Notes: generated by a model not told the origin, from the sequence alone. A DNA stretch of 64,000 bases from Acidobacteriota bacterium (GCA_021793405.1 JAJYSV010000015.1:1-64000), one strand, 5' to 3'. Numbered from the stretch's first letter, positions 19,455 through 29,099 are shown. A program made the numbers and translations.

Positions 19455-20057
19455 AATCGATCTGCTCCTTGGGGAGGGCCTCAAATTTCATCGCCCATTG
19501 CAATTGTCACGCAGGTCGCTGGCTCATATATGGAGGCTGCCGTCGCCTAGCGAACCGCGCTCTTCCCCCGGCGGGCGGCCCAGGGGAGTTTGTTTCGGCG
19601 TTGCTGTATCGCAAAGATGCCAACCACTATAACGAGTTTGCCGGTTCCTGCCAACTTTTTCAATCGGATAATCACAGACGTCTACGATCTGTCACTCTAT
19701 TGCATCGCCGATAGGATTACTAAAGTGAGTCAGGAATGCCAGTATGCTCCGCAAATCGTATTGAGGCAAGCCCCTGATGCGTTCCTGAGCAATGTTGGCC
19801 GAAGAAGTTTTCCGCCATTCCTTCACGCAATCCGCCAACCACAGATGCAGGCACCATCTGGATGTCAACAGTTACCGGGGCATCCATCCGCGCAACGTTA
19901 CTTATGCGGCTAAGTCTCCACCGCCTGTACAACTGCATCGCTGCTTTCATGCACCGGCGTGGTCAAGTCAAAGACACTTACCTGCTTGACGGCCTCAGCG
20001 AAGGTGGTGCAAATATGATTCCCTTCCTGGCCGGTGATTATCTTGGCCGCCTTATCA
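19455..20057. other. Non-coding or degraded region left of the IS element, with a short coding-like fragment
   Basis: About 600 bp without a supported complete gene. On the minus strand, 19910-20057 is open and protein-like (KAAKIITGQEGNHICTTF, then AEAVKQVSVFDLTTPVHE, stop TAG at 19910-19912). It runs straight into the left end of the IS element, where the frame continues only into an ATG within the inverted repeat. This may be the tail of a gene truncated by the insertion or an associated deletion. Its family was not recognised. The rest shows nothing. Confidence 0.35.
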
Positions 20058-20083
20058 GGGTCATAACTACCATGACTCATCAA
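20058..20083. repeat. Left inverted repeat of the IS1595-family element
   Basis: It begins GGGTCATAACTACC and contains TGACTCATCAA. It matches the complement of the right end at 22 of 26 positions by hand alignment. Confidence 0.8.
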
Positions 20084-20126
20084 CTAGGGGTGCCTTATGA
20101 TGAGTTTGCCAATCGAGGGCATAGTC

Positions 20127-20522
20127 ATGAGTCAGTACCGCCGCGTATTCTCAGAGGGTCTATTGGAGATATACCCGGTGTGTGCTGGCCTTCGTAAGAG
20201 GGCAGACCTCTTTTTAAGAGTCAATGAGCCGGAGAAAACCGACCGAAGCAAGTTAATTTTCTATCTCTTGATGGCAGTTGTATGCACCGTTCTGCGCACT
20301 CCAAAGGCACGAATTCCCAGATTGAAATCACTGGTTGTCGATTCCATAACTGATGCACATTTTGGATCGGCTCTAAGCGTTGTTCGAAAGATATACGAGA
20401 ATCGCGGTGCCTCTGACAGGGCGGCTAAAGGGCCAGATATGGTTGCCGACCTGAGAACAGAAATGCGTCGTATATACGGGCAGGGACGTAAAATCAAAAC
20501 AGCATCGCCGGGCGCGGACTAA
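20127..20522 (+). CDS. IS passenger protein of unknown function
   Basis: A 131-residue protein with no motif I recognise. It is basic and helical, with one hydrophobic stretch (KLIFYLLMAVVCTVL) in the middle and a basic C-terminus. ATG 20127 (MSQYRRVFSEG) is preceded by GAGGG; two in-frame ATGs at 20097 and 20100 would lengthen it. It lies wholly inside the IS1595-family element, on the strand opposite the transposase, and is followed after 14 bp by a second passenger gene. IS1595 elements often carry such genes; the role here is unknown. Confidence 0.55.
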   Translation: MSQYRRVFSEGLLEIYPVCAGLRKRADLFLRVNEPEKTDRSKLIFYLLMAVVCTVLRTPKARIPRLKSLVVDSITDAHFGSALSVVRKIYENRGASDRAAKGPDMVADLRTEMRRIYGQGRKIKTASPGAD

Positions 20523-20536
20523 AATGGAGGAGAAAA

Positions 20537-20734
20537 ATGAAACATTCCGCAGAATACGAACGTTTTACAGCACTCGTGGATCGCGTTATTGCGGTTCCAC
20601 ACAGCGTCATAAAACAGCGCTTGGACGAGCATCGCAAAGAAGCTGCCAACAATCCGAATCGCCCCGGTCCAAAACCGAAACGAAAAGCCGTCAAGCCTTC
20701 CGCTTCGGCCCCCGAAGCAGCCGACCGCGACTAG
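20537..20734 (+). CDS. Small IS1595 passenger protein
   Basis: A 65-residue, highly charged protein (KHSAEYERFTALVDRVIAV, then a Pro/Lys/Arg-rich tail GPKPKRKAVKPSA). A strong GGAGGAG stands just before the ATG. As I remember, proteins of this type occur beside IS1595-family transposases and may be a small DNA-binding or accessory factor; no function is proven. Its stop codon TAG and the transposase stop on the other strand share the palindrome CTAG, so the two genes converge with a four-base overlap. Confidence 0.65.
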   Translation: MKHSAEYERFTALVDRVIAVPHSVIKQRLDEHRKEAANNPNRPGPKPKRKAVKPSASAPEAADRD

Positions 20735-21675
20735 TTGATCGTCGGTTTTTCTTCCACCTTGCCGGTGACTTCAGCCCACGTCAAACGCTTTCCAACGATC
20801 TGGCGGACTGCCAGATCAAAGCGGTCACTGTCATTCATGTTCTTGCGGTTGTTGTAGCGGAAAGGCTGCTCCTCCAAATAGCGGAAAAGGTGAAACGGCT
20901 CAACACTGATATACGTTCCGCCGATGCCGCGCTTCAACAAACTCCAAAAGTTCTCCAGACCATTAGTGTGGATGCTTCCATTGACGTATTCAACGGCATG
21001 GTCAACGACCATGTGCGCATAGTCAATGTCGAGTCCGTTGTAAGAGGGCAACGCATCCGTATAGAGAGCGGAGCCTGCTTCCACATGCTTCTTAACCTCA
21101 GAGTGCAACAGAGTACGCTTGCGGTTTGCAATGACCTTCGCGCGAATCTTTCCGCCGCGCTCCAGCATTCCCATAACCGCAGTCTTGTCTTTGCCGCCCG
21201 TGCCGGTGATACGCCGCTCCCGCTAGCTGGCGTGCATATTCCTTGCCTTGCCGCCGATGAATGTTTCGTCCACTTCGATTTCGCCGGACAGCTTGCCGCC
21301 AGTATCACCTTGCAGTGCGAGACGGATTCGCTGAAGCATGAACCACGTGGACTTTTGGCTAATGCCAGTGGCGCGGCTAATCTCATAACTAGACACGCCG
21401 TTCTTGCAGTTAGCAAGCATCCACATCGCAAGCAGCCACTTATCAAGGCTAATCGGAGAATCCTCGAAAATGGTTCCGATCTTAATGCTGAACTGAGCCT
21501 TCGGATGCCGCGTCTTGCATTGCCACACGCGACGCATCGGCATGTAAGAGACGTTGGCAGAGCCACAGATAGGGCACGTCACTCCATCTGGCCAACGGCG
21601 AGCCACAAGGTAGCTGATGCAGTTGTCAGCATTTGCGAAGTAAACAATGGCGTCTTGAAGCGTCTTCGGTTCCAT
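20731..21675 (-). pseudogene. IS1595-family (ISXO2-like) transposase with in-frame amber stop
   Basis: Reading through one TAG at 21223-21225 restores a 314-codon DDE transposase. The N-terminal zinc ribbon has Cys34/Cys37 (CPICGS) and WQCKTRH. The first catalytic Asp is in EVDETFIGGKARN (Asp136), the second in YTDALPSYNGL and the final acidic residue in NGLENFWSLLKRGI. The codon hit by TAG stands where I expect Lys or Arg (NMHAS-stop-RERRITGTGG), so AAG to TAG is likely. Frame is kept on both sides and codon usage is normal. Unless suppressed, the product stops before two of the three catalytic residues and is inactive. Confidence 0.9.
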
Positions 21676-21698
21676 GACTCAACAATAGAGGAAATTGC

Positions 21699-21724
21699 TT
21701 GATGAGTCAAGTTAATTATTACCC
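21699..21724. repeat. Right inverted repeat of the IS1595-family element
   Basis: On the complement it begins GGGTAATAATTAAC and contains TGACTCATCAA, pairing with the left end at 20058. Confidence 0.8.
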
Positions 21725-21735
21725 TCATTAGGTTT

Positions 21736-24222
21736 ATGTTCGGAATCGCAGGAGTAGAAGAATTGTCCAGAAAGTTTGCTCGTCTAAGTCAGATATCTCG
21801 AAGAGATTTCATCCGCGATTGCGCAGCCACAGCAGCCACCCTGACGTCCGTTCCGATTCTCGGGGGCTGGGGCAAGAGCAGCGACTCGATTGCCGGAACA
21901 AGTGGGCCCGCGCGCCACTCGCTCTCTTTGGATCGAGATTGGTTTTTCGGGGGTAAGTTCGATGCCACAGCCTTGGAGTCAGGATTCAATGACAGCGCGT
22001 TTACCCGAGTCGTGTTGCCGCATTGCGTAACTCCGCTTTCCTGGCAAAACTGGGATCCTGTGAGTTGGGAGGATGTGTGGATCTATCGACGCCATTTCGC
22101 GATGCCACCTGAATTCAGCGGTCAGCGGGTCTTTCTGCATTTCGATAGGATCATGGCTGCTGCGGATCTGGTAGTGAACGGCCATACTCTGCCGCAACAT
22201 TCGGGCGGGTTTTTGCCATTCGAGCGGGAAATCACCAGCCTTATCGAAGAAAGAAACGTACTTGCCGTTGCGGTGGATTCGCGCTGGGAAAGCATTCCCC
22301 CAGCAGGTTCTCCCAAAGGCCCTGTTTCCGTCGATTACATGCTGCCCGGAGGCATGAATGGCTCGGTGAACCTTCGCATTGTGCCCCAGGTATTCCTCAG
22401 GGATGTCTTTGCCAAACCAGTGAATGTGCTCGCCTCCGACCGGCGACTGGAAGTCATATGTACAGTCGATGCGGGGGTGCCTTTGACACGTCCCAGTCGC
22501 GTGGTGGCATGCCTCCGGGATGGGGCGCGAGTGGTCGCGAGGGCATCGAAGAGCGTAAGCCTGGAAACTGCCGGAGAAAGAGAAGTATTGCTGAGTTTAG
22601 GTGACCTGGGGAACATCCGGCTGTGGGATGTGTCCACCCCCCATCTCTATTCCCTCGTCGTTACGTTATTCGCAGACGACAAGCCGGTGCATGACTATCG
22701 GATTCGGGTCGGATTTCGCGATGCGCGATTTGAAGTCGACGGTTTTTTTCTGAATGGCCATCGATTCCGGATATTCGGATTGAATCGGCATGAACTCTAT
22801 CCTTATGTCGGTTTTGCCGCGCCCCCGCGGCTATTGCGCAGGGATGCCCAAATTCTCCGCCACGAATTCAATTGCAATATGGTCCGGTGTTCCCACTATC
22901 CGCAATCGGAGGCGTTTCTCGATGCGTGTGACGAACTTGGAATGATGGTTTGGGAGGAACCTCCGGGTTGGCAATACATTGGCAATGAAACCTGGCAAGA
23001 TCTGACCGTCAGGGATGTCAAAGCAATGGTGCGTCGGGACCGCAACCATCCTGCGATCGTCATCTGGGGCGTCAGGATTAATGAATCTCGCAACGATCCC
23101 GACTTCTATAAGCGCACGCGAGACGCAGCAAACGCACTTGATAGTTCGCGGCCTACTTCCGGGACCATGACTCCGTCTTCGCTGAAGACCTGGCGCGAGG
23201 AGTGGCATCAGAATGTGTTTGCGTTCGATGATTATCATGCAGCGCCGGACGGCAGTGTGGGGATACGCGAGCCGCTGCCGGGAGTGCCATATTTCATCAC
23301 AGAGACGGTAGGTCAATTCAATTACGAGCGCGGTCGCGGTTTCGATAGTGTGTATCGCCGGGGAGGAGACCTGAAGCTCCAGCAAGACCAAGCGCTTTTC
23401 CATGCCCAGGCGCATGACCGAGGCGCGGATTATCCACGGATTGGAGGGGTGATCGCCTGATGCGCATTTGAATACGCCAGTCTTCTCCACTCGTATAACG
23501 GAGTGAAGTGTCCAGGGGTTGCGGACGTTTTCCGCATTCCGAAACTTGGTGCATCGTTCTATCGCGCGCAAGTTGATCCCAAAATCCGATCAGTCATCGA
23601 GCCGAATTTTTACTGGGACTTCGGTTCCCATTCACCATCCGGACCTGGTGAACGGGTCGCTATCTTCTCAAATTGCGATCGGCTGGAATTGTCGATCGAT
23701 GGCCGCAAGCACGCGACTGTTCGTCCGGATCGAGCTGGATTTCCTCATCTGAAATATCCCCCATTTTTCGTCAATTTGATCGCGGATGGTTCTGGCAAGC
23801 CGGAGCTGCGTATCGACTGGTATGTGGGTGAAAAGTTGGCGTTGTCGCGCTCTTTTTCATCCGACAGGACTTCGGATCGACTCTGGTTACAGGCAGACGA
23901 CAAGGAATTGGTAGGAGACGGATCGGACGCAACTCGGCTGGCGTTTGGAGTTGTCGACAAATTTGGCGCTTCACGCCCCTATGCTGGCGGCGAAGTTCGC
24001 ATGCAGATTTCGGGTCCGGGAACGATTGTGGGCGACAACCCGTTTCAGTTGGCCGACAGCGGAGGTGCTGGCGCGGTATGGATCCGGGCAGCGGCGCGCG
24101 GTGCCGGCAAAATTCGAGTGGAAGCTCATCATGGCGCACTGGGTACAAGATCGGCAGAAATTCAGGTTAGACCTGCCCACGATGAGGTGGTTCCCTATAA
24201 AGGTGAAGCGGTCTCGCCATAA
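21736..24222 (+). pseudogene. Glycoside hydrolase family 2 enzyme, Tat-exported, interrupted by in-frame TGA
   Basis: With TGA at 23458-23460 read through, this is an 828-codon GH2 protein. The Tat signal is at residues 21-45 (SRRDFIRDCAATAATL). The sugar-binding jelly-roll follows at about 60-220, then the Ig-like sandwich and the TIM barrel (IFGLNRHELYPYVG). The acid/base Glu450 is in IVIWGVRINES and the nucleophile Glu523 in YFITETVGQ. The stop replaces what should be Trp (GGVIA-stop-CAFEYASLLHSYNG), TGG to TGA. The rest (KCPGVADVFRIPKLGASFYR onward, then Ig-like domains) stays in frame to 24222. The piece before the stop keeps both catalytic residues but loses the barrel end. The IS element abuts its 5' end, so its promoter may be lost. 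Confidence 0.88.
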
Positions 24223-24500
24223 CTTGCCCGCTCGGGAAGTATCTCGATCAGGGTGCGCCCAAAGGTGTATCGTAGTCTTCGTGTCTTGAGCCAAATGTGG
24301 CAATGCGACTGGCTGCCTTGCGACTTTCATATATGGCAGGCGTTCATTTCTACAGTATTTGACTCTGACCCAGGGAAATCCTGCGCATGCCGCAACCCGG
24401 CATCCTTCGACATACATCGAAGCGCCCACGGTAGCGCAGCCTTCAGTAGCACATATTCATGGCGCAATACACAAGACAAGACACCCTATCAGGAGACAGC
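24223..24500. other. Intergenic region before the GH92 gene
   Basis: 278 bp with no supported gene; only an AGGAGA ribosome-binding site for the downstream gene at its right end is clear. It probably contains that gene's promoter. Confidence 0.4.
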
Positions 24501-26966
24501 ATGTCAAACAGAGGTGGTTCGTTTCATATTGATAATTTATCGATCTGCAAACTGTTTCGGAATACAGCCGCGCAGGTGCACACTACGCCAGCCGAGGTTC
24601 AAGATCTCGAGAGGCGACCCAAATTCTCCCGCGTTCCGCCTTCGGCCATTCATCGTGGAGCGAATTTTCTCGGGCTAGCTATGCGGGCCATGATTATGCT
24701 CGGCTTTTTGTCGTTTTTGACAGGAAAATTGGCCGCACAAAACACAGGCGCAACAGGGCTATCCGTCAGCGTCAATCCATTGATAGGCACCGACCGCGGG
24801 CCGGATGGCAACATCAATCTGTTTCCGGGAGCCACGGTACCCTTTGGCATGGTGCAACTCAGCCCGGACACCGAAAGCAAGGGGTATGGCTACCACTATT
24901 ATCAGGACACGATCCAAGGATTCAGCATGACCCACATGAGCGGCCCGGGCTGCCCGAACGATGGAGAAGTGTTCTTTACTGGAACCACCGGCCCTGTCCT
25001 GACGCAGGTCAGCGATTTCCAATCGCCATACTCCCACGACAGGGAATCGGCTGCGCCGGGATATTACCAAGTGAACTTAGCGCGCTGGAATGTGAATGCT
25101 GAACTGACCGCGACGGATCATACAGGCATGGCGCAGTTTTCGTTCCCGGCGGGAAAACCGGCGAACATCCTGGTTCCGATCAGCCATACGCTGAATGACA
25201 CGGCAGCTGCGTATGTGCGAGTGGTGAATGATCGCCAAATCGACGGCTATGTGGTGAACCATATTTTCTGCGGCAAAAAACAAACCTACAAAGTTTATTT
25301 TGTGATGACCTTCGACCGCCCGTTTGCCAAATTTGGCACCTGGAACAGCGATCAGTATGACGGTCCAGGCAAACTTGCAGATGGGAATCGCACCGAGACC
25401 CAAACCAGTCACGACCAATGGGTTGGCGCATATGCCACCTGGCCAGCTTCGGACCATCCGCAGACCATCGTTGCAAGAATCGGAATTTCCTACGTGGACC
25501 CAGCCGGCGCGGAGAACAATCTAAAAACAGAGGCGGCCGGCAAGAGCTTTTCTGAGATCCGAACGCAGGCCAACGCAAAATGGAACAAGGCACTCAACGT
25601 GATCGATGTCTCGGGAGGCACCCCCGCGAACCGCAGGGTGTTCTATACCGGTCTCTACCACAGCCTGCTGATGCCGAGCATTTTCAGTGATGCCGATGGA
25701 CGCTATCTCGGGTTTGACAAACAAATTCACCGGGTCGCTCCCGGGCATCTGATTTATGGAAATTACTCAGACTGGGATATCTATCGCAGTGAAATGCCGC
25801 TGCTGGCGCTGATTGAGCCGCGGCGGATGGAGGATATGGCGCAATCCGTTGTGCTGATGTACCAGCAGGGAGGCTGGGTTGGACGCTGGCCAGCGATCAA
25901 CATCTATACCAATGAGATGGCAGGCAGTCCGCTGACCATCATCGTATCCACGGCATGGCTGGATGGCTTGCACGGATTCGATATCAACGATGCATGGAAG
26001 GGGATGCTGCTCGATGCGACGCAGGCTCCTCCGCCAGACGCCCCTTACAAAGGCGAACTCGGCATCGACTGGATCAACAAAATCCACTACGTCCCCAACG
26101 ACAAAATCGACTACGGCTCTGTCTCGCAGATTCAGGAAGACGCCATTGCTTATGCCTCGCTCTATCGGCTGGCGGTGAAACTGGGCAAGACAGACGATGC
26201 GAAAATGCTGTATCAGCGCACGCTCTACTATCGGAACGTTTTTAACCCCCAGGACCGATTCTTCCGCCCGCGCAATGCGGATGGCCAGTGGGTCGCGGAT
26301 TTTGATCCTACCCAAGGAGGCCACGGCTTTATTGAAGGCTCGGGCTGGCAGTACCAATGGCTGGCGCCGATGGACATGACCGGGCTCATTCAGGCTGTGG
26401 GTCCAGACCTCTTCAACCAGCGGCTCAGTGAATTCTTCAACTATCCGAAGGCTGGCACCTCTGGCCGGTATTACACCCCCTATAACGAGACTGATCTGGA
26501 AGCTCCATTCGAATTCAATTTCTCCGGCAAACCATGGGAGAGCCAACGCACCGTCCGCCGCGCATTGAGCGAGGTGTATACTGACACTCCCGATGGTATT
26601 CCGGGCAATGACGATTGCGGCGAAATGTCTTCCTGGGCAGTGATGAGCATGATGGGGATCTATACGGTAGACCCGGCCAGCCTGGCTTACGAACTAGTCA
26701 GTCCCGTTTTTCCCAAAGTCGTCATCCACCTGCGTGCTCCGTATGCAGGCAAGACATTCGCCATCGAAACGACTGCCAATCCGGAGGCGACTCCTTATAT
26801 CCAAAGCGCGCAGCTCAACGGGCATCCCCAACAGCGTAACTGGATTACATTCCAGGACATGACCAATGGTGGCACATTGCATTTCACGCTCGGCTCTAAC
26901 CCCAATCATTCGTGGGGCTCGGCCGCTAAGGACATACCTCCGTCGTTAAGCGATGAGCAACCATAA
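24501..26966 (+). CDS. Glycoside hydrolase family 92 (alpha-mannosidase type)
   Basis: A secreted GH92 enzyme, a calcium-dependent inverting exo-alpha-mannosidase family. Conserved blocks: VNPLIGTDRGPDGNINLFPG, ATVPFGMVQLSPDTESKGYG, GFSMTHMSGPGC, GNYSDWDIYRSEMPLLALI, and near the end GIPGNDDCGEMSSWAVMSMM. The start at ATG 24501 has AGGAGA five bases upstream, but adds about 60 residues before a classical signal peptide (MRAMIMLGFLSFLTGKLAAQ). A start at ATG 24681 would give the usual length of about 760. It follows the broken GH2 gene in the same direction, suggesting a former glycan-degradation cluster. The exact linkage cannot be told. Confidence 0.95.
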   Translation: MSNRGGSFHIDNLSICKLFRNTAAQVHTTPAEVQDLERRPKFSRVPPSAIHRGANFLGLAMRAMIMLGFLSFLTGKLAAQNTGATGLSVSVNPLIGTDRGPDGNINLFPGATVPFGMVQLSPDTESKGYGYHYYQDTIQGFSMTHMSGPGCPNDGEVFFTGTTGPVLTQVSDFQSPYSHDRESAAPGYYQVNLARWNVNAELTATDHTGMAQFSFPAGKPANILVPISHTLNDTAAAYVRVVNDRQIDGYVVNHIFCGKKQTYKVYFVMTFDRPFAKFGTWNSDQYDGPGKLADGNRTETQTSHDQWVGAYATWPASDHPQTIVARIGISYVDPAGAENNLKTEAAGKSFSEIRTQANAKWNKALNVIDVSGGTPANRRVFYTGLYHSLLMPSIFSDADGRYLGFDKQIHRVAPGHLIYGNYSDWDIYRSEMPLLALIEPRRMEDMAQSVVLMYQQGGWVGRWPAINIYTNEMAGSPLTIIVSTAWLDGLHGFDINDAWKGMLLDATQAPPPDAPYKGELGIDWINKIHYVPNDKIDYGSVSQIQEDAIAYASLYRLAVKLGKTDDAKMLYQRTLYYRNVFNPQDRFFRPRNADGQWVADFDPTQGGHGFIEGSGWQYQWLAPMDMTGLIQAVGPDLFNQRLSEFFNYPKAGTSGRYYTPYNETDLEAPFEFNFSGKPWESQRTVRRALSEVYTDTPDGIPGNDDCGEMSSWAVMSMMGIYTVDPASLAYELVSPVFPKVVIHLRAPYAGKTFAIETTANPEATPYIQSAQLNGHPQQRNWITFQDMTNGGTLHFTLGSNPNHSWGSAAKDIPPSLSDEQP

Positions 26967-27271
26967 TTTTCGAGTGCATGGCATCCGCTGGAGATGAATC
27001 TTCGGGAAATGGCGGCTTGCCAACGGGTCCGTGCTATTGTGTCGCGGACCCATTGGCGAGGATTGATCGGCGGTCGGACCCAGATTTCACTTCAGGTCGG
27101 TCCCCGGATTCCACAGCTATCCTCCGTCGAATGATGTGAGGTCTCGAACTACCGCCACGGGGAAGGAAAGCCTGTGGCGATATGCTGATGCAGCGACAAC
27201 TCCAAGTCCGTTCGCGGATGAAACCTTGAGCTATCCAGTATTTCGTGGCCTGATGGGCGAACCTTGACGCT
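26967..27271. other. Intergenic region with repeated GGTCC motifs
   Basis: 305 bp between the convergent GH92 and methyltransferase genes, with no supported coding frame. Apart from the hairpin at its start, CGGACC/GGTCCG-type hexamers recur four times within about 100 bp, so the RNA could fold further. No match to a known RNA family was recognised. Confidence 0.35.
27020..27056. terminator. Hairpin after GH92, possible terminator
   Basis: CCAA-C-GGGTCCG pairs with CGGACCC-A-TTGG around a 13-base loop, 53 bases after the GH92 stop. No T-run follows, so termination is uncertain. Confidence 0.4.
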
Positions 27272-28003
27272 TCATACAGCGTCAGGCACGGAAGGCCCCA
27301 AAAACGCTCGCAGCATCATGGAGATGCCAAGGGAGATCAATACGCCTTGAATGAGAATAGTCACGTTATATCGATCGGCAAACGCCAGATACGTGACCAC
27401 CACACCCCAAATGTGAACTTCTCCCATAAATGCTTGTATCCAGCGTGTCTGGTCCGCGCCTGCGGGAACGCGGGGCGAAATGGCCGGAAAGAAACGGGGC
27501 ACCGTGAGCACATACGCGGCGTACGCTTCTCCGCGTTCTGTAGCGAGGTTACGTTCCTCGGTACGGATCAGCACCATGATCAGCACCGTCACGGCAATGA
27601 CGACGAAAAGTGCGCCGAGGGGAGGCATCAGAATCGCCACAGCCAAGGTATACAGCCACAGCCCCATATACAGAGGATTCCGGACATATCGATAGGGGCC
27701 ATCGGCGACCACCCGCTCCGCGTGCAGTTCCGTGTCATGGACCACGGGACTTCCCAGATAGGCCGCTGCCCAGGTGCGCAGCAAGGCGGCCAACAACGCC
27801 AATAAAATGGCGAGGCCCATGACCAGCATGGTGGATGTGGCCATAGAAACAGTGCCCCGGCTGGCCAGCACGCCAGAGAGCCAAAGCCATGTAGACGCCG
27901 GATGTGCACCTTGCAGCCGATCGAGCGGCGCCCAGAATCCACAAATAAAGATGATAATCAGCGCCGACCTGCGATAGCGAAACAGCCATTCAGAAAGTGT
28001 CAT
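27272..28003 (-). CDS. Isoprenylcysteine carboxyl methyltransferase (ICMT)/PEMT-like membrane protein
   Basis: A 243-residue membrane protein with about six hydrophobic helices. The diagnostic block of the ICMT/phospholipid-methyltransferase superfamily is present: VVADGPYRYVRNPLYMGLWL, then RTEERNLATERGEAYAAY and PRFFP, which form the S-adenosylmethionine site. In bacteria these proteins methylate lipids or unknown small acceptors; the substrate is not predictable. It lies 15 bp after parB on the same strand, so it is probably co-transcribed with parAB, although a functional link is not obvious. Confidence 0.82.
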   Translation of the reverse strand: MTLSEWLFRYRRSALIIIFICGFWAPLDRLQGAHPASTWLWLSGVLASRGTVSMATSTMLVMGLAILLALLAALLRTWAAAYLGSPVVHDTELHAERVVADGPYRYVRNPLYMGLWLYTLAVAILMPPLGALFVVIAVTVLIMVLIRTEERNLATERGEAYAAYVLTVPRFFPAISPRVPAGADQTRWIQAFMGEVHIWGVVVTYLAFADRYNVTILIQGVLISLGISMMLRAFLGPSVPDAV

Positions 28004-28018
28004 GCGACTCAGGTCACC

Positions 28019-29002
28019 TTATACGGCCGCGCCCAACGCCGTTAAGAGGGCATCGAAGTCTTCCAGTCCCGAATATTCAATCACGACTCGACCCCTGCCT
28101 TGCTTATCCTCGATGCGAACCTTAAGTCCAAGCTGGCGTTGCAACCTTTCCTGAGCTTCACGGACATTAGGATCTAGGGGTGGAATGTTCGCCTTCTGTT
28201 CGCTATTTCTGCCTTTCTTTTCTGGATTCATCAGGCCTTGCACGTAGGTCTCTGTTTGTCGAACCGACATTGCCAATGCCATTACCTTGCCCATGGCTTT
28301 CAAGATCCTTTCAGCGGAATCCAGTGCCAGCAGCGCACGAGCATGGCCAAAGCTAAGTTCGCCTGTTTCCACTTTCCCCTGGACCTCGACCGGGAGACGC
28401 AGGAGACGAAGAAAATTGGCCACAGTCGCACGATCCTTGCCTGTGCGCTGGGCGACCTGCTCCTGCGTCATTTTGAAGTCTCGGCTAAGTCGGTCATAAG
28501 CACGCGCCTGTTCCATTGGGTTCAGATCGGCGCGCTGGAGATTTTCGACGATAGTCATTTCCATGGCCTGCTCGTCGGAAACCTGGCGCAGGATGGAAGG
28601 TACGGTGGTCTTTCCGGCCTTTTCTGAAGCGCGCCAGCGACGCTCGCCGGCAATCAGTTGGAAACGACCATTGGGAAGCGGGCGCACGATAATCGGCTGG
28701 ACGACGCCATTAGCTGTGATTGATCGAGCCAGTTCGTCCAATTTCTCCGGATCGACGCGCATTCGGGTCTGGTACGGATTGGCGTCGATCTGAGCGACAG
28801 GAATGTCACGGGGCGTGCCAGCTGGCTGCGAGACAAGAGAAATGTCGCCGTCATGCGTGGTCGTTCTTGCTGCCAACATTTCTTCCCGCGGACCTGTTTG
28901 CGCCGGGGCATGTGTGGACAGAAGCGATTCCAAGCCTTTGCCCAGGGCGCGGCGCTTAGGAGGCTCAATTTTAGTGGGATTCTTTACTTCTATTCGAGAC
29001 AT
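28019..29002 (-). CDS. parB: Chromosome-partitioning protein ParB
   Basis: A 327-residue ParB/Spo0J-type CTPase that binds parS, spreads along DNA and loads SMC. The N-terminal ParB/sulfiredoxin-like domain has IPVAQIDANPYQTRMRVD and the CTP-binding GERRWRASEKAG. The HTH follows (EQVAQRTGKDRATVANFLRL), with LSFGHARALLAL, and a C-terminal dimerisation domain (RVVIEYSGLEDFDALLTAL). The N-terminal ALGKGLESLLS motif is where ParA ATPase is stimulated. The start at 29002 follows GGAGAG; an upstream frame extension to 29038 is less likely. It lies 97 bp after parA. The two parS sites lie upstream of parA. Confidence 0.97.
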   Translation of the reverse strand: MSRIEVKNPTKIEPPKRRALGKGLESLLSTHAPAQTGPREEMLAARTTTHDGDISLVSQPAGTPRDIPVAQIDANPYQTRMRVDPEKLDELARSITANGVVQPIIVRPLPNGRFQLIAGERRWRASEKAGKTTVPSILRQVSDEQAMEMTIVENLQRADLNPMEQARAYDRLSRDFKMTQEQVAQRTGKDRATVANFLRLLRLPVEVQGKVETGELSFGHARALLALDSAERILKAMGKVMALAMSVRQTETYVQGLMNPEKKGRNSEQKANIPPLDPNVREAQERLQRQLGLKVRIEDKQGRGRVVIEYSGLEDFDALLTALGAAV

Positions 29003-29099
29003 ACGGCGAAACTCTCCATACAGAAATCCATTTTTCATCAGAACTCAATTGCGGACACAGCGCTGTCGTCCGGCTAACACATGCCAAAAATCAAATAAA

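Larger units (their letters stand above)
20058..21724. mobile_element. IS1595-family insertion sequence with passenger genes
   Basis: A 1,667-bp element bounded by imperfect 26-bp inverted repeats beginning GGGT. It carries a minus-strand ISXO2/IS1595-type DDE transposase, inactivated by one in-frame amber codon, and two plus-strand passenger genes. The eight bases flanking each end (CCTTATCA and TCATTAGG) do not match, so no target duplication survives. That suggests an old insertion or a deletion beside the element. The right end stops 12 bases before the ATG of the GH2 gene. Confidence 0.85.

Noticed and set aside
23458-23460. TGA in GH2 as a selenocysteine or recoded codon
   Set aside because: The expected residue is Trp, not Cys, no SECIS-like hairpin follows, and other genes in the window end normally with TGA.
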